In this document: piece after piece, positions 24,138 to 35,842 of the stretch
Position numbering within the stretch: the first letter of the stretch is position 1
How the letters are laid out: each line of letters opens with the position of its first letter
Source: Jacaranda mimosifolia
Lineage: Eukaryota > Streptophyta > Magnoliopsida > Lamiales > Bignoniaceae
DNA length: 64,000 bases
NCBI GenBank assembly: GCA_018894105.1
Contig: CM032124.1
Location: 39,466,277 to 39,530,276 of the forward strand
Reading direction: 5' to 3'
The notes under the pieces: generated by a model
Told to the model about the DNA's origin: nothing
Databases searched by the model: none
Seen by the model: the letters and a program-made list of their open reading frames with translations, nothing else
Program-made: the position numbers and the translations under genes

Positions 24138-25060
24138 TTAACATCCTTCTGCCCTGCAACCCCTAAGCCCTTTGTCTGCATTGTTGAGCTCATTCTCATC
24201 AGCCACATGCAGCCAACATCTTTGAAGCAGGTCGATTATCTCAACTTCTCTGCTGTCAAATATGAAATAACAATCACTTATTAAGGGTACTAAAGACAAT
24301 GGCCCGTCGAAAATAATCATTGTTGATCTATCAAATCAAAATATTAAAGTTAAATCTAAGCTGGTTCAGCCCAAGTTGATATAATCGAATACCAAAGTCA
24401 AATTTAAACTGGTTCAACTCTACTGTTCAAAATTCGTAGTTGGCTTAAAGAGTCCATGCATCAAGGGAGGTACGAATCGAGTTCGACTCAAATTGAGATA
24501 ATCACAACGCTGAAGTCAAACTTAAACTGGCTCAATTATGTTATTACAAACTCATGCTTGACTCAGAGAGTTGATGCATTCAAGTTATGAGTCAAGCTAA
24601 GTGAGTTGAAAATTGCAAGTTTAAGGCCAGCTCAACTCTTTCAAGACATAAACATATGCCATGTTTTTGATAAAAACTACTAATTGTAAGATAATCTTTG
24701 TACCTTGAATCAATACATGTAAATCTTGGTATTTGATGGTGAAAACGAGGACCCTCATCATATCCTTCACATATTATCTCCCCATTTTCATCCTTATAGC
24801 AAACAATACCAGCTGATCTATCCTCAAAAACCTGTAAGAAATCATCACAAAACATAAATACAAAGAAAAACCAAACAAATTCGTGGAGAGTTCAATGTTT
24901 TTACCAGCTTGTTCTTGTGATGATCAGATGATTTGGTCTGAAGATTAACTGATATATGGTTGTTGGCACACATCACCACTCTACTATTTCTTGGCCCTTT
25001 GGCTGAAGCATGGCTTAGAGACACCATAGGAGTTGAACAAATAGAGAACATTATAGACAT
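24138..25060 (-). CDS. Conserved small plant protein, probably plastid-targeted; function unknown
   Basis: Three minus-strand exons, 24905-25060, 24704-24831 and 24138-24252 (or 24138-24249), encode 132 or 131 residues. The first ~33 residues (MSIMFSICSTPMVSLSHASA onward) are Ser/Arg-rich with almost no acidic residues and end near VVMCA, like a chloroplast transit peptide. The mature part has a compact block, VFEDRSAGIVCYKDENGEII followed by CEGYDEGPRFHHQIPR, and a C-terminal helix-like EIIDLLQRCWLHVADENELN. I do not recognise the family by name. The exon joins are clean, the exon-2 block looks constrained, and a TATA box (CCATATAAG on the minus strand, about 25123-25130) sits about 65 bp upstream of the start, so I consider the gene real. 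The last intron ends in CAGCAG, a tandem acceptor. A second in-frame ATG lies at 25051. Confidence 0.75.
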
Positions 25061-25445
25061 TAATGATCACTAGAGAGAGAAGAATGCGGAGTTGGTTTGT
25101 TCTTTTGTCTAAGTTAGTGGGACTTATATGGGGGAATTATTACATTATATGTTATGTAAAGAAGTGATTGATTTGGGGTTGGGGTTTTTGTCTTTTAGGG
25201 TTAATACAAAGTATTAATTAAATTTGGAAAGGAAGAAAAGAAATAAGGGGCTTGGGGTCTAATCAAGAATGCATTATCTAAGGTAAAATATGCATGTTTG
25301 GTGGGCTCCATTTGGCTTATCTTCAACTTGTTTGATGGTAATGAAACCTGACTCATCTTTTGGTTCCCTTGAATGAAATGATTCTTTGGTGGGTCTAGTT
25401 TGATTGTAATCATGTTTAAGGGAGAAAAACATCCTCAAATCTTGT

Positions 25446-25575
25446 GATTAAGGTTCTTAATTATGGGTTTTGAAAATGGGGTTTGTTTCTTTTAACACAT
25501 AGAAACGCATGATTAAGGTTCTTAATTATGGGTTTTGAAAATGGGGTTTGTTTCTTTTAACATGTAGAAACGTTA
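25446..25575. repeat. 65-bp direct tandem duplication
   Basis: A 65-bp unit beginning GATTAAGGTTCTTAATTATG occurs twice head to tail (25446-25510 and 25511-25575). The copies differ at only a few positions near the end of the unit, so the duplication is recent. Confidence 0.9.
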
Positions 25576-25893
25576 TTCAGTGAAATTTTTGTTGGAGTTG
25601 GTCATAGTCAAAAAAATCATTGATTCTGTTGACGAATCGAAAATATAAAGAAATTACAAGAACAATGACTTAGAAGTATTACGTGCTTGTTGAACTAAGT
25701 TTATGGACAAGTTTTGAGGCTGCTTGGAGGATTAGGTAATATGTCAATTTGTTATTGGTGTGGGATAGAATTTACGTTGTGTGAGAAGTTAGTATACTAA
25801 TTCTTAATAATCCACTTGAAAAGACATAATTAATTATTAAAACACACACACACACACATACATGTGTGTGAATTCTCCCCCCCCCCCCCCCCC

Positions 25894-25997
25894 TTATATT
25901 TATTTATACATATACATTAGGAACTTGTTCGGGCTCGAACTCCTGACCTCTTATCTTATGTGAAAGACTTGTGTTATTGGACCACAGATCACTCGGC
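25894..25997 (-). mobile_element. tRNA-type SINE, copy 3
   Basis: Read on the minus strand, the unit starts GCCGAGTGATCTGTGGTCCA, has GGTCAGGAGTTCGAGCCCGA as B-box region, then CCTAATGTATATGTATAAAT and an A/T-rich tail. The tail abuts a 17-nt C-run at 25877-25893. Target duplications are not clear on this copy. Confidence 0.65.
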
Positions 25998-27358
25998 ATA
26001 TATGTGTATGAGTGTTTATTAAGTTATTGTTTCATTTGTATTAGAGTATGCAAAATTTGTCATAGTCAAAATCATCCGTGATTTATGTTTACATTTTAAT
26101 TAAGAATTATTTTAATTAATTGTATCTTGGCACATGATTAGAGCTTATTAGTAGATAAAAGCAAAAAGTAAGAGCCGGATTGTTTGTATTCTAAAATAAT
26201 ATATTTTTATTTTATATTATTTCGAAAATAGAAAATACCATTGTTTGATCATTTTTAATGAAAATATCATCCATTTTCATTTTTATACCTATAAAAAACA
26301 TGTAATACTTATTGACTTAAAAATAATTAAAATTTATTGACTAATTAAATATTACTTTGTTTCTATCATTCCAAGACAATTGGACCCATTAATACTATTT
26401 TTTCATCACATTATCATCCATTAATTTATTAAATAATTTTTTTTCCCTATTTTCTCAAGACAATGGAGTCCACAATCAATTAAATAATAATAATTAATAC
26501 TATTACATTAAAATATTTAATACTACTACATTAAAATATTATTTTCAATCTGCCATTTTTCAAAATTTTCATAATTCTTATCCAATCACATTTTTTATTT
26601 CCACATGTAAAATAATAATAAAATAAAAATACATTCTAAAATGATGAAAACAGAAAGCGAGAATAAAAACACAATCAATTCACGTCTAAACTTTTGTTCG
26701 CATGATCGAAGACAAAGGCAGAATAATTAAATCTTTTTTTTTTCTTTTTTCTTTTTTTGATAGACATTTTGTCTTGGTTGAATTATCGGAGAGAATTAAA
26801 TAGAAATACCCACTGGAAATTCAACTTTCCTTCTTTCATTTATTTTCTTTTTTTTCATGCACGTTGACAAAGTCGTGTTTGGGAAGTGATAAGTTAAATT
26901 ATTTGTATTTACTATTTAAGTTATAGTCACTAAGACAATGACATATTATGTCATACATTAATTAATTAACAGTCCGTAACTTGACAAATTTAATTAAAAG
27001 ATAATGTAAAAAATATAAAAAACCTACGAAATCAAATGCAACATGGTATATACAATTGCTGCATTTAATAATTAGTCGAATATTATATGTGGCATCTGGA
27101 CCAATTTTCACTTTTTGACAAAATAATTAGTTAAATTTTTATTTGTGGTGCACAATTTTTTGGGATATGGTTATGCTAAATTCTAAAGAAAAAAAAAAAA
27201 GAAAAGAAAACACTGAAAAATGAACATTATGCTTTTTTTAATAAGAATTTTATGAAAAAGTTTATATGATATTCTTTAGGTTTCTTATAAAAGATATTCA
27301 TTTTGTTAAAATAGAAGTTAAGGAGTGCATTTATACTCATTATATTCTTTATATAAAT

Positions 27359-27757
27359 TAGGGATGCAAACGAATTGAACTGAGTTGAGTTTTAATCATT
27401 TTTTCAGGCTTGAGCTCTAAGGAAATTGATGCTTGAGCAGACTCAGCTCGATTCGTTAGGCTCGAACTCGTAAACAAACTATAAGTTCGAGTTTAGGTTT
27501 GGGTTCGAACTCGAAAAGTTAAATTATTTTATAAAAAAATTTAAAATTAATATATCTTATTATACTATTTATATATAAATATATTTTTTTTGAAAACAAA
27601 TATAGCTCACGAATTTGTAAACAAGAATTATTTAGTTTGAGCTCGGCTCGAAACTTATACGACCTTTGCTCAAGCTCAGCTCGAGCTAGAATTCTTAGAA
27701 CACTTTTCGAGCAAGCTCATCAGGCTCGCAAGTTGGCTCGGTTCGTTTGCAGTCCTA
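27359..27757. mobile_element. hAT-like MITE, TAGGGATGCAAACGAA ends
   Basis: A 399-bp non-coding element begins TAGGGATGCAAACGAA and ends TTCGTTTGCAGTCCTA, imperfect inverted repeats. It is flanked by ATATAAAT (27351-27358) and ATATAAAC (27758-27765), an 8-bp duplication with one difference, as expected for hAT transposition. The interior consists of repeated GCTCGAG-like motifs in both orientations. Confidence 0.75.
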
Positions 27758-28154
27758 ATATAAACACCAGAGGACGGGGGATATACCATTTAAATTAAAG
27801 ATCTAACCATTAATTTACGATTTTGCTCTTGTTAACTACTAATTATTCTTTAATGAATAAATCCCATTGCAAATTTTTAATACCAAATTCAACTAAGTGC
27901 TTGTTTTGTGCAGCAAATCTGGCTTTTGACAACCTCTAAGGGTGCATTCTTGCTACTTAAGTAATCAAGTCGTGCAAGCAATGAAGTGGTCCTAATTTTG
28001 CAACATAATCATGAGAAGGATGTAGAAACTTTTTAATTTAATTATAATTTTCTAAAAAATGTTGGGCCCAATTGGGTTTAGTAGGCCTAACTATTGGGCC
28101 CATATCAAAGCCCAATGGTCTCACTATTGGGCTTTTGTCCAAATGGATCCAATA

Positions 28155-28843
28155 TAGGCCTGTCAATAAGTCGGATTTGGATCGAATTTATTATATCCGA
28201 ATTCGAATCAGATTAACAAAACTATCCAAATTCGATCCGAAATCTTATAGGATTTTGTTAGTCAGTACCATATCCGAATCCGATGGATATCCAAAATCCA
28301 ATTAAAAAATCCAACCCGATTTCTTTTTTTCTTTTGCTTTTTCTTTTAAATTTTATAAAAATCTTGTATTTATAAAGTAAATATATGTTATATTCGAATT
28401 TTTAACAACTTTTTATTATATATTAGTCCAAAAGTTAAATATTTGAACACTAAACTCATTTTTCACATTATATTAATGTATAGATGAACTATTATATGTT
28501 ATTATATTTGATATTTTATCAATATCCTTCTTATTTTTTAGGTTAAAAACACAATATTAATAGTATAATATAGACGTTAATATAGATATTATGTCAATAT
28601 AATACATAGATTTTATTTTAAAATTTTTATTAATATTATATATAAGAGTATTAATTTAACAAAAAATACTAAGGTTCACATTCGGATCTTTAACGGATCA
28701 GATTACTTAATTCTATATTCGACCTACTTATTTCGGATTTTGAATATTTATAATCGAATCTGATCCATCGAGTATTTTAATCGAATAAAATTCATATAAT
28801 ACGAATCAAATTCAGATTAAAATCCAATTTATTGACAACTCTA
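28155..28843. mobile_element. MITE-like inverted-repeat element
   Basis: The left end reads TAGGCCTGTCAATAAGTCGG and continues GATTTGGATCGAATTTATTA. The right end, read in reverse complement, is TAGAGTTGTCAATAAATTGG and continues GATTTTAATCTGAATTTGAT. The 689-bp body contains many CGGAT/ATCCG motifs and no gene. Flanking 8-mers do not match convincingly, so the superfamily is uncertain (hAT-like by end sequence). Confidence 0.55.
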
Positions 28844-29155
28844 ATCTAGCAGCCCTAAATATTGGGATTCAAGCAGGTCCAATCCAGCACAATTATTGGC
28901 TCACTAGGGCACATTTCTTCCAAGATTAGACATCTTGAATCAATTTTTTATAATTATTAAACTTGTTGAAAGTAACCTTAATCCCATTAATAGTTAAGTA
29001 GCCTGTGGCCCAACGGTATAAGTTTTCCACAAATGTTAGAGGGTTATAACATTATTTTTGGGTGAAAATGATTTGAAAAGTATAATTTAGTTACTTTATT
29101 TGCATGTAATATGTAAATGCAAGTACTATTTAGGAAAGTGTTGTTTGGCCCTCTA

Positions 29156-29190
<35 letters not shown>

Positions 29191-29607
29191 TAAATAAATA
29201 AATAAAAAATGCAAGCTTGGAACATCTAAAAGTAGCACAAACACAGTAGGAAGCTTCCAGCAGTTCTTAGTCTAAAGCAAATGATAAAAAATAGTATGCC
29301 CCTCTCTCCTCTTCTTTCGTCTTCCCCAGGCACATAAGTCTTGTGATATATAATTGCTTTCTCAACTCCCAAAGCACTCAATAGTAAATTTATATATTTT
29401 GCTGAATTAACATAATTTATATTATTTAATATTTTCACATTCAATTCATGTAATTATTATTTTTTAAATAATTTTTTTTTTCAATTTCATGTATTGCATC
29501 CAATACTCGTAATAAGATTATACACTATTTATTTTTGATAAACACATTTATACCCATAAAATCATCACTTCATATGATATACATTACGCTCATTAATATA
29601 TGCGACT

Positions 29608-29717
29608 GTTGGTGGCTATTTGGCCTCTGACACAAGTCTCATAGATATAGTATGAGATTAAAAGTTTGAATTTATCAAATATCTAACATGTATGTATATT
29701 AATAAATAAAAAAATAA
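29608..29717 (+). mobile_element. tRNA-type SINE, copy 4 (diverged)
   Basis: A diverged copy containing GTGGCTATTTGGCC, AAAAGTTTGAATTT (B-box position) and an A-rich end. ATATGCGACT at 29598-29607 and ATATACGACT at 29718-29727 form a 10-bp target duplication with one mismatch. Confidence 0.65.
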
Positions 29718-30197
29718 ATATACGACTAAAATTAATAACACAATAAAAATATTATTTTTTTTCATAAGATTCATGACATGCCATATGTACAATTTTCTGA
29801 TAAATTTTACACAAATCTCCATGAGCCCCTAGTCAAGATAACAATCTTTTTTCTCCCAAACTAGAATCCAAACAACCCTATCTGTAGACTTAGACTAAAC
29901 ACCAGAAATTGCATGGTTTTGGGGGGAGAGCTTTGGTGTGAACAGGTTTTGTCCTACATTGCATGTTAGTCATTGTTGAACAGTATTTTAGACCAGAAGC
30001 TGCCACTGTCCACCCCACTGCCTTCCACCTTTTTCCTAGTCCAGCAAAACTGTTTCTTCTGTTTAACTAAACTCCCCAGTCCCTTTCTTGTATCAATAAA
30101 TGTTGCATCAAAATTAATATGATTCTTATTGGGAAAAATATTTCACCAACTCTATAACATGTTCAATTAGGTATCCAACCCCAAAGAGAGTTCCCCC

Positions 30198-32847
30198 ATG
30201 GATCCCACTACCAACAAGTATTTGGAGCCTTCAACCTTGTTTTCCTCTCAAGGGGTAAAGAAAAATCCATCAAGAATCTCATTTTCTTCCCTTTATTTCA
30301 TTTTCTTGGTGTGTGTGTGTGTGTGGGCCTTTTTTTTTTTTTGATGGGTTTTGATGTCTGTGTTATAGGGAGCAACATTAGATAGCAGCAATGGATTGTG
30401 CAAGAGAAGTATAAAGAACCCTTTTTTGGATTCTTTTTCTGACCCTCTTTGCAAGCTGAATCTCAAGGAAACCTCAGAGTTTGTCAAGTCATTTCCAGTG
30501 GCAAATAATGGAGAAAATGGGGTGATAAAGAGAAATGTGGAGGCTCCTCCCACTCCTGGGAGGCCTATTTTCAGCTTCAGCAATGGGAGTTTTGCAAGAA
30601 AGAGTTTTCCCTCCAAATGGGATGATGCAGAGAAATGGCTTGTGAGTGGGAGTTCTTGCCATGACTCTCCTGCTAACAGTTTCAAGTCATTGGAGTCTTC
30701 AAGAATGTTCTCCAAGCAATGCAGTGGGTACAAGCCACAGATGGGTGAAATCTTTGCAGAAAAATCAAGAATTACTGATGAAAAAGTTTCAACTTCTCAA
30801 GGGCCTCTAGTGCTGGACCATCATAACTCAGCTAGAGCTGCTATCAATGGGGTTTCACTTTCAGCTACAGCAGATGTACTTCTGACAAGTGAGAATCCCT
30901 TTTCTCCAAACAGTGTTTTATGCTTTGCTTTTTACCTCTAAAAGATGTCTTTAACTATGGCCCATGTGTTTTTATCTCTTATGTCAAAGCCCACCTGGAT
31001 TTTTGCTTCCTTTAAACAAAAGGGCTACTAATGATCTATGGATTCTCAAAAAGGGAAGTTCAACTTTATTGCAATGAACATGTTTGATGTACAATTGTTC
31101 TGATATTGTTTTGCTCTGTCTTAATGCTACAATGGTATATTGTCCTAAGTGTGTAAAGTGAATATTGAACATGACTTAGCATATATGTCTTTAGCAAATG
31201 CAGATAAATTCCCAAATGAAATGAATCCAATAAGCCCCAAGTTTGGATGCTCTGAGCCAATGCAAGAAGGGTTTTTATTTCCAAACTCTGTCAAAAAATC
31301 TACTAGTGATGCATCTGCTGAAATGGTGAAACACAGAGACATTGGCACAGAAATGACCCCTCTTGGCAGCTCCACCACTTCAAGATGCCCAACTCCATTC
31401 AAAAGCAGTCCTCCGGCACGCCACAACACCCCGGCTAGCCGGTCCGGCCCATTAGCCCTGACCAGCATTGATGGCTCAACCATCATTGACATAACACAAT
31501 TGCAAGAGTGCCATTTAGCTAAGTTACATCTTGGGACAACAGCGTTTGATTCAGTTACGTCGAATTGGAGTTCGAGAGAAGAGGAGGAGGAGGATGTGTC
31601 AAAGAGTTTGAGGCACTTTGAGATGAATAGTGAGTGCCGGAAAAGCGTCTCCGAGTCAAGATCTTGCACCTGGGAAGAAGAGGAGAAAACAAAGAGCTGC
31701 CTTAGGTAACTGAGGAAGTCATTAGTTGTCATAGTTCTTATTAGTATTCCTGGGAGAAAAGTGCATTGATCTCAAATGGAATTTTAGGTACCAAAGAGAA
31801 GAAGCCAAGATTCAAGCTTGGGTGAATCTCCAAAGTGCAAAAGCAGAAGCTGAGTCAAGAAAGCTTGAGGTAAATACTTCCCAACACAATTTTCTAACCA
31901 GTTAGTTGCATTAATCCTTTGCAAGATGATGATAACATGTTAAGAACTGATTTTCTTGCAAGAATTGTAATAAAATATCAACTATATATGTAAAAGAATT
32001 AGTGAGATGTGACTAGAGAATGGCATAGATTTAAGCAAATCTGAATTCAAGAATTCATCCCTCCCCCTTGGATTCATCTCAATATTTTAGGATGTGTTGA
32101 CTATAGATGCAGACTTTTGCAAGCTTATGTTTGGCTTCATCCTCATTGAGCCACCCGCCAGACAGGGACACCCTTTACTTCCCCGTGCTACTCCTTATCT
32201 CTTTTTAGGACATAAATTAATATGTTCACACTTTAGAAGATGTAAGAAGATAGCAAGAACTGTCAGCAGCTTTGCATATCATAATATTTGATTCAAGACA
32301 ACTAACATTGGAAACTTAAAACTCATGTGCATTTTACATAATTCTATGCAGTTGGTGTTGTCCACTCCCACATCCTCTCACACAATAAAGTGTGAATCTT
32401 CACACAGATGGACATATATACTTGCTCAGTATCAGCTTTTGTCTAGTTCTTGGGGGTGCTTTTGGACAAAAAACCAAAACTCAAGAACTTGTAAAGTAGC
32501 ACAAGAATATAGTCTTGGGATCCTGCATTGTCTTATTATCACTGGTTTATCTTATGCACAAATCTCTTGGAATCCAATGCTACTAATAAACTATTGCATG
32601 AAAATATGGATTTTAATTGCAGGTGAAAATACAGAAAATGAGATCAAATTTGGAAGAGAAGTTAATGAAAAGGATGGCGGACGTTCATCGAAAAGCTGAA
32701 GAATGGAGAGCAGCAGCACAGTTTCAGCATTCGGAACAAATTCGAAAAGTTGGCCAGCAAGCACGGAAGGTGATGAATAGGAACAACTCATATTTCTCAG
32801 GACACAAGTCTTGTGGTTGTTTCCCCTGTAATAGCCATCATATTTAA
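30198..32847 (+). CDS. Remorin family protein, long N-terminal type
   Basis: Five exons, 30198-30254, 30369-30888, 31195-31705, 31788-31869 and 32623-32847, join in frame to 464 residues. Remorins are plant-specific proteins of plasma-membrane nanodomains. The conserved Remorin_C domain fills the last ~110 residues: YQREEAKIQAWVNLQSAKAE, then a strongly charged coiled-coil (KLEVKIQKMRSNLEEKLMKR, HRKAEEWRAAAQ). The protein ends SCGCFPCNSHHI, with three cysteines placed where remorins are S-acylated for membrane anchoring. The N-terminal ~350 residues are long, Ser-rich and probably disordered, with PPTPGRP (about residue 70), TPFKSSPPARHNTPASRSG and an acidic EEEEED run. Such long forms belong to the less studied remorin subgroups. 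Intron 1 contains a GT repeat (30307-30324). The start is the only in-frame ATG before the short first exon ends. Function in this plant is unknown. Confidence 0.9.
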
Positions 32848-33643
32848 GAATAGATGGAAACTGAAAAGAGAATGTTTTTAGAACTGAATATCTGTAGTTC
32901 TATCCAGGGCACCAGTCCACTTGATCATGTAGCATTAACTAACTTGAGAATATCTTGCTGTTATTGAAGGGGGCAAAGTAGTCTTTTCACAAAATGGTTA
33001 ATTGCTAAAAATACTCAAAATTCAAGTGGTGTAAATGGAACTTACATGAATATCTATGTGGGGGTAATTGGCATTTACACAAAACCAGAGGGGTCTAAGA
33101 GAAATTTTCCAATGAATATAAGGTATATTGAAACTTGCATTTATGGAATTCTTGATTCAGAGTTACTGCACATATTTATTTCCAGGTGGGGTTTTACATT
33201 TACTATTATTTTCATTTATATATTCAGATTTTGATGTCAGATCATTCAAATCTGAGCCTACTGGTAAAATCAATATTAAAGCTGCAGCTTGCACATCACC
33301 TGTTCTAATTATTGCTATTTATTGTTCACAATGTGAATCTTTTCCCTGTTTAAGATGCCAAAATTAAAAGGCAAACTTGAGGTAAGCAAATTCATACTTA
33401 GATATAAAAATTTAAAATCAAAAAATATTATTCCATCAATACTAGATTAATAAAGTAAAGTTCCAACTTCTTTAGCTATTATTCCATCATTATTCATCAC
33501 ACATGCTGATGGACAAAATATCAACATTAAGTATTTTGTCGATATCAATCACTTATTCTGAATGTCGAGATAAAATTTCAACCTCATAATACTTTCGATT
33601 GTCATCATGCATATATCGTACTTTTATCAATGAAAAAAGATAT

Positions 33644-34069
33644 TGTTAGGATCAAGCGCTTACTACCATACTAAAAGCTATAGCTGTTAACAGACGCACA
33701 ACTTTATTTTCCTTATATATTTAGCAGCTCAAAACACCATATAAAGCTACGGTTAGCTTGAGGTGGCTGCGCCTTATAAGCGCCATTGGTTGGACGGTTG
33801 GTGCTCGAGTCAAAGGATGATGCAGATAATAAATTTGACAATCCCCCCCTCCCCAACAACAGCCTGGGACTTGAACCTATTACTTCGCTCTAATAACAAT
33901 TGTAAACTATAGCTATTAGCAGAGATGTAACTTTATTTCCTATATATTTTAGGCAGCGCAAAACACCATATAAAGCTACGGTCGGCTTGAGGTGGCTGCG
34001 CCCTATAAGCATCATGAATTTAGCGGTTAGTTTCCGTGTCAAAGGATGATGTGGATAATAAATCCAACA
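33644..34069 (-). mobile_element. TRIM (miniature LTR retrotransposon)
   Basis: On the minus strand the 426-bp element has a 5' LTR (about 34069 down to 33901) starting TGTTGGATTTATTATCC. Next to it is a primer-binding-like site (ATTGTTATTAGAGC, compare ATTGGTATCAGAGC for initiator tRNA-Met). A ~60-bp interior follows, with a purine tract (GGGGAGGGGGGGAT, about 33842-33855). The 3' LTR starts TGTCAAATTTATTATC (33840) and ends CCTAACA (33644). The whole is flanked by GATAT at 33639-33643 and 34070-34074. There is no coding capacity, as is normal for TRIMs. The two LTRs have diverged and the 5' one has lost sequence near its end, so the insertion is old. Confidence 0.8.
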
Positions 34070-34921
34070 GATATTATTTCATCCACATCCAAATTTAAAC
34101 GTTATCGACAGTCGAAAAAACACTTTCTGAACTTTAATCCTGAAAGTTAACTTCATTTAATACCATTAAAAGTCATGTGAATCTATTAATAGATCTTTGA
34201 TCAACTTCAACCTTTGAGGTGCAGGGACAATAAAATTATTCAATATAGATTTGCAAACTGCAAGCATGAAGCACCTAAATTGACCTTGGATCCAAACATG
34301 ACTTTCACCCATGGCCCAGATTCTGAAACTGCAAAAATTTCCAGTTTGGCTATTAGGAACCAATGACAGAACAAAGGGTGTGTGAGGAGTGTACCATCAC
34401 CCACACAGAAAGAGACAAGCAAGCTACATAGATAGGTACATTTTGAGATTTTTCTTTGAAATTTAGCCAAAGGGACTTAGATTCTGGGAACTGTTTTTCC
34501 GTAAGCAGATTGTAAAGCTTACAAGGAAAAGCTGCAATCATCATGCTATGCTATTACTATACAAAAATGTTTGGCCTTTTCTTTGCTTGACTGTTTGGGG
34601 AGTTTGCTTTTTCCTTTTGATAAATGAAAGGCTGCATTGGCCTGCATTCTGTAGCTCTCTCTTGAGGTACTTCAATTATTTTAACCTACAATGAAAGTCA
34701 TGATTTCGATCAACTTGTTTGCAGTAGTAATTCGAGAATGAATCATCTCTATCATGGTAAAAAGATTTCATCCTTATTAATATTTTATAGATTGCAATAA
34801 AGAGCTTGTTTTTTAGAAGTTCAAATAAAAAATTCTACATGCAACCTCCGTAACCTTAATTCATCACAAGAAAAAAGAAAAATAGAAGGAGAGAGTTGTC
34901 TCTTGTCTTTTTTGTACTAGG

Positions 34922-35490
34922 CATGGTTTAAAAAATCAGGCCAAATCGGTTTGATTTTCTCAAAAAATCGAAAAACTCAAAACAAGGCTATATTTTGTTA
35001 AAACCGTTCAAACCGGCCAGTCGAAGTAGTGAACCGCTCATGTTTCAATTGAATTGGAGCGGTTTTTTCATTTAATTTTTAATAAAATTATTATTTTTTA
35101 TTTTATTTTTTTGTCTAAGTACAAAGTTTGAAGGCTAAGGTACACCTAAAAAGTTATCTAAAAGGTGAAAAAAGCTTTGATTTAGAATTTAGACTTTAGA
35201 ATTAACTCACACATTCTCAATTTTAAACTTTAGACTTTAGATATTTAAATTGTTGTGATCATTTATAATATGAATTGTAAAATTTGGATTGTGACATTAG
35301 ACAATATCATTTAAGCTCTTTATGTTTTATATTTTGGTATTTTATTAATTTTTAAGTAATATATAATATAAATATATATTTCGTAATTATGACGTCACGG
35401 TTCAATTACTGTCCAACCAACAGTTGAGCCAATGAACTGTGAATCGGTAAGTTTTCCTATTCAAAGAATTGCCTGATTTTTCTAACACTG
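34922..35490. mobile_element. hAT-like MITE family, copy A
   Basis: A 569-bp element runs from CATGGTTTAAAAAATCAGGC to GCCTGATTTTTCTAACACTG, imperfect terminal inverted repeats. It is bounded by a perfect 8-bp duplication GTACTAGG (34914-34921 and 35491-35498). The interior is non-coding and closely similar to copy B at 60876-61490, including the block TTGGAGCGGTTTTTT and the run of TTAGACTTTAGA motifs. Confidence 0.85.
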
Positions 35491-35842
35491 GTACTAGGTA
35501 GGCGTCAACCCTCATATATAGTCTTATGATTTTGTGGAGACCTAAATTTTCTATAAACAGTCATCCATACTTGGCCACTACAACCTCCTTTGTAAGGAGG
35601 CACCCCTTCTTCTGAAAGTACAGGGCTATCTTATCGAGTTCTGTATAGAGTTGTCTTGTGCATAACCTAGGTACATCTTCAATTTTGTCCTACATTGAGT
35701 AAAAAAATATTAATAAATTTAATCACATCATATCATCACAACTTAGGTCTTGTTATTAATTTTTCAATATTTTCACTTCATCTGCCTATAAAAGTTTTAT
35801 TATAACTCAACTATAATTAGTCTTAAAGCTATGGACTACAAT

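Larger units (their letters stand above)
25061..30197. other. Gene-poor repeat region
   Basis: Five kb between the small plastid-type gene and the remorin gene. It holds a 65-bp tandem duplication (25446-25575), two SINE copies, a hAT-like MITE (27359-27757), a second MITE-like inverted repeat (28155-28843) and an ATA/AATA microsatellite (about 29157-29207). A further partial SINE-like stretch reads GCCTGTGGCCCAACGGTATA near 28999-29018. No gene could be supported. Confidence 0.65.
32848..35829. other. Intergenic region with TRIM and MITE insertions
   Basis: Between the remorin stop codon and the proteasome-gene promoter I find a TRIM retroelement (33644-34069) and a hAT-like MITE (34922-35490). 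The remaining sequence is AT-rich and shows no gene. Confidence 0.65.

Noticed and set aside
28072..28305. A 77-codon frame with repeated GLTIG-like units
   Set aside because: It runs from GGGCC-rich spacer into the left end of a MITE-like element, and no gene features support it.
31145..31732. A 195-codon minus-strand frame
   Set aside because: It mirrors remorin exon 3, which has a clean in-frame junction on both sides.
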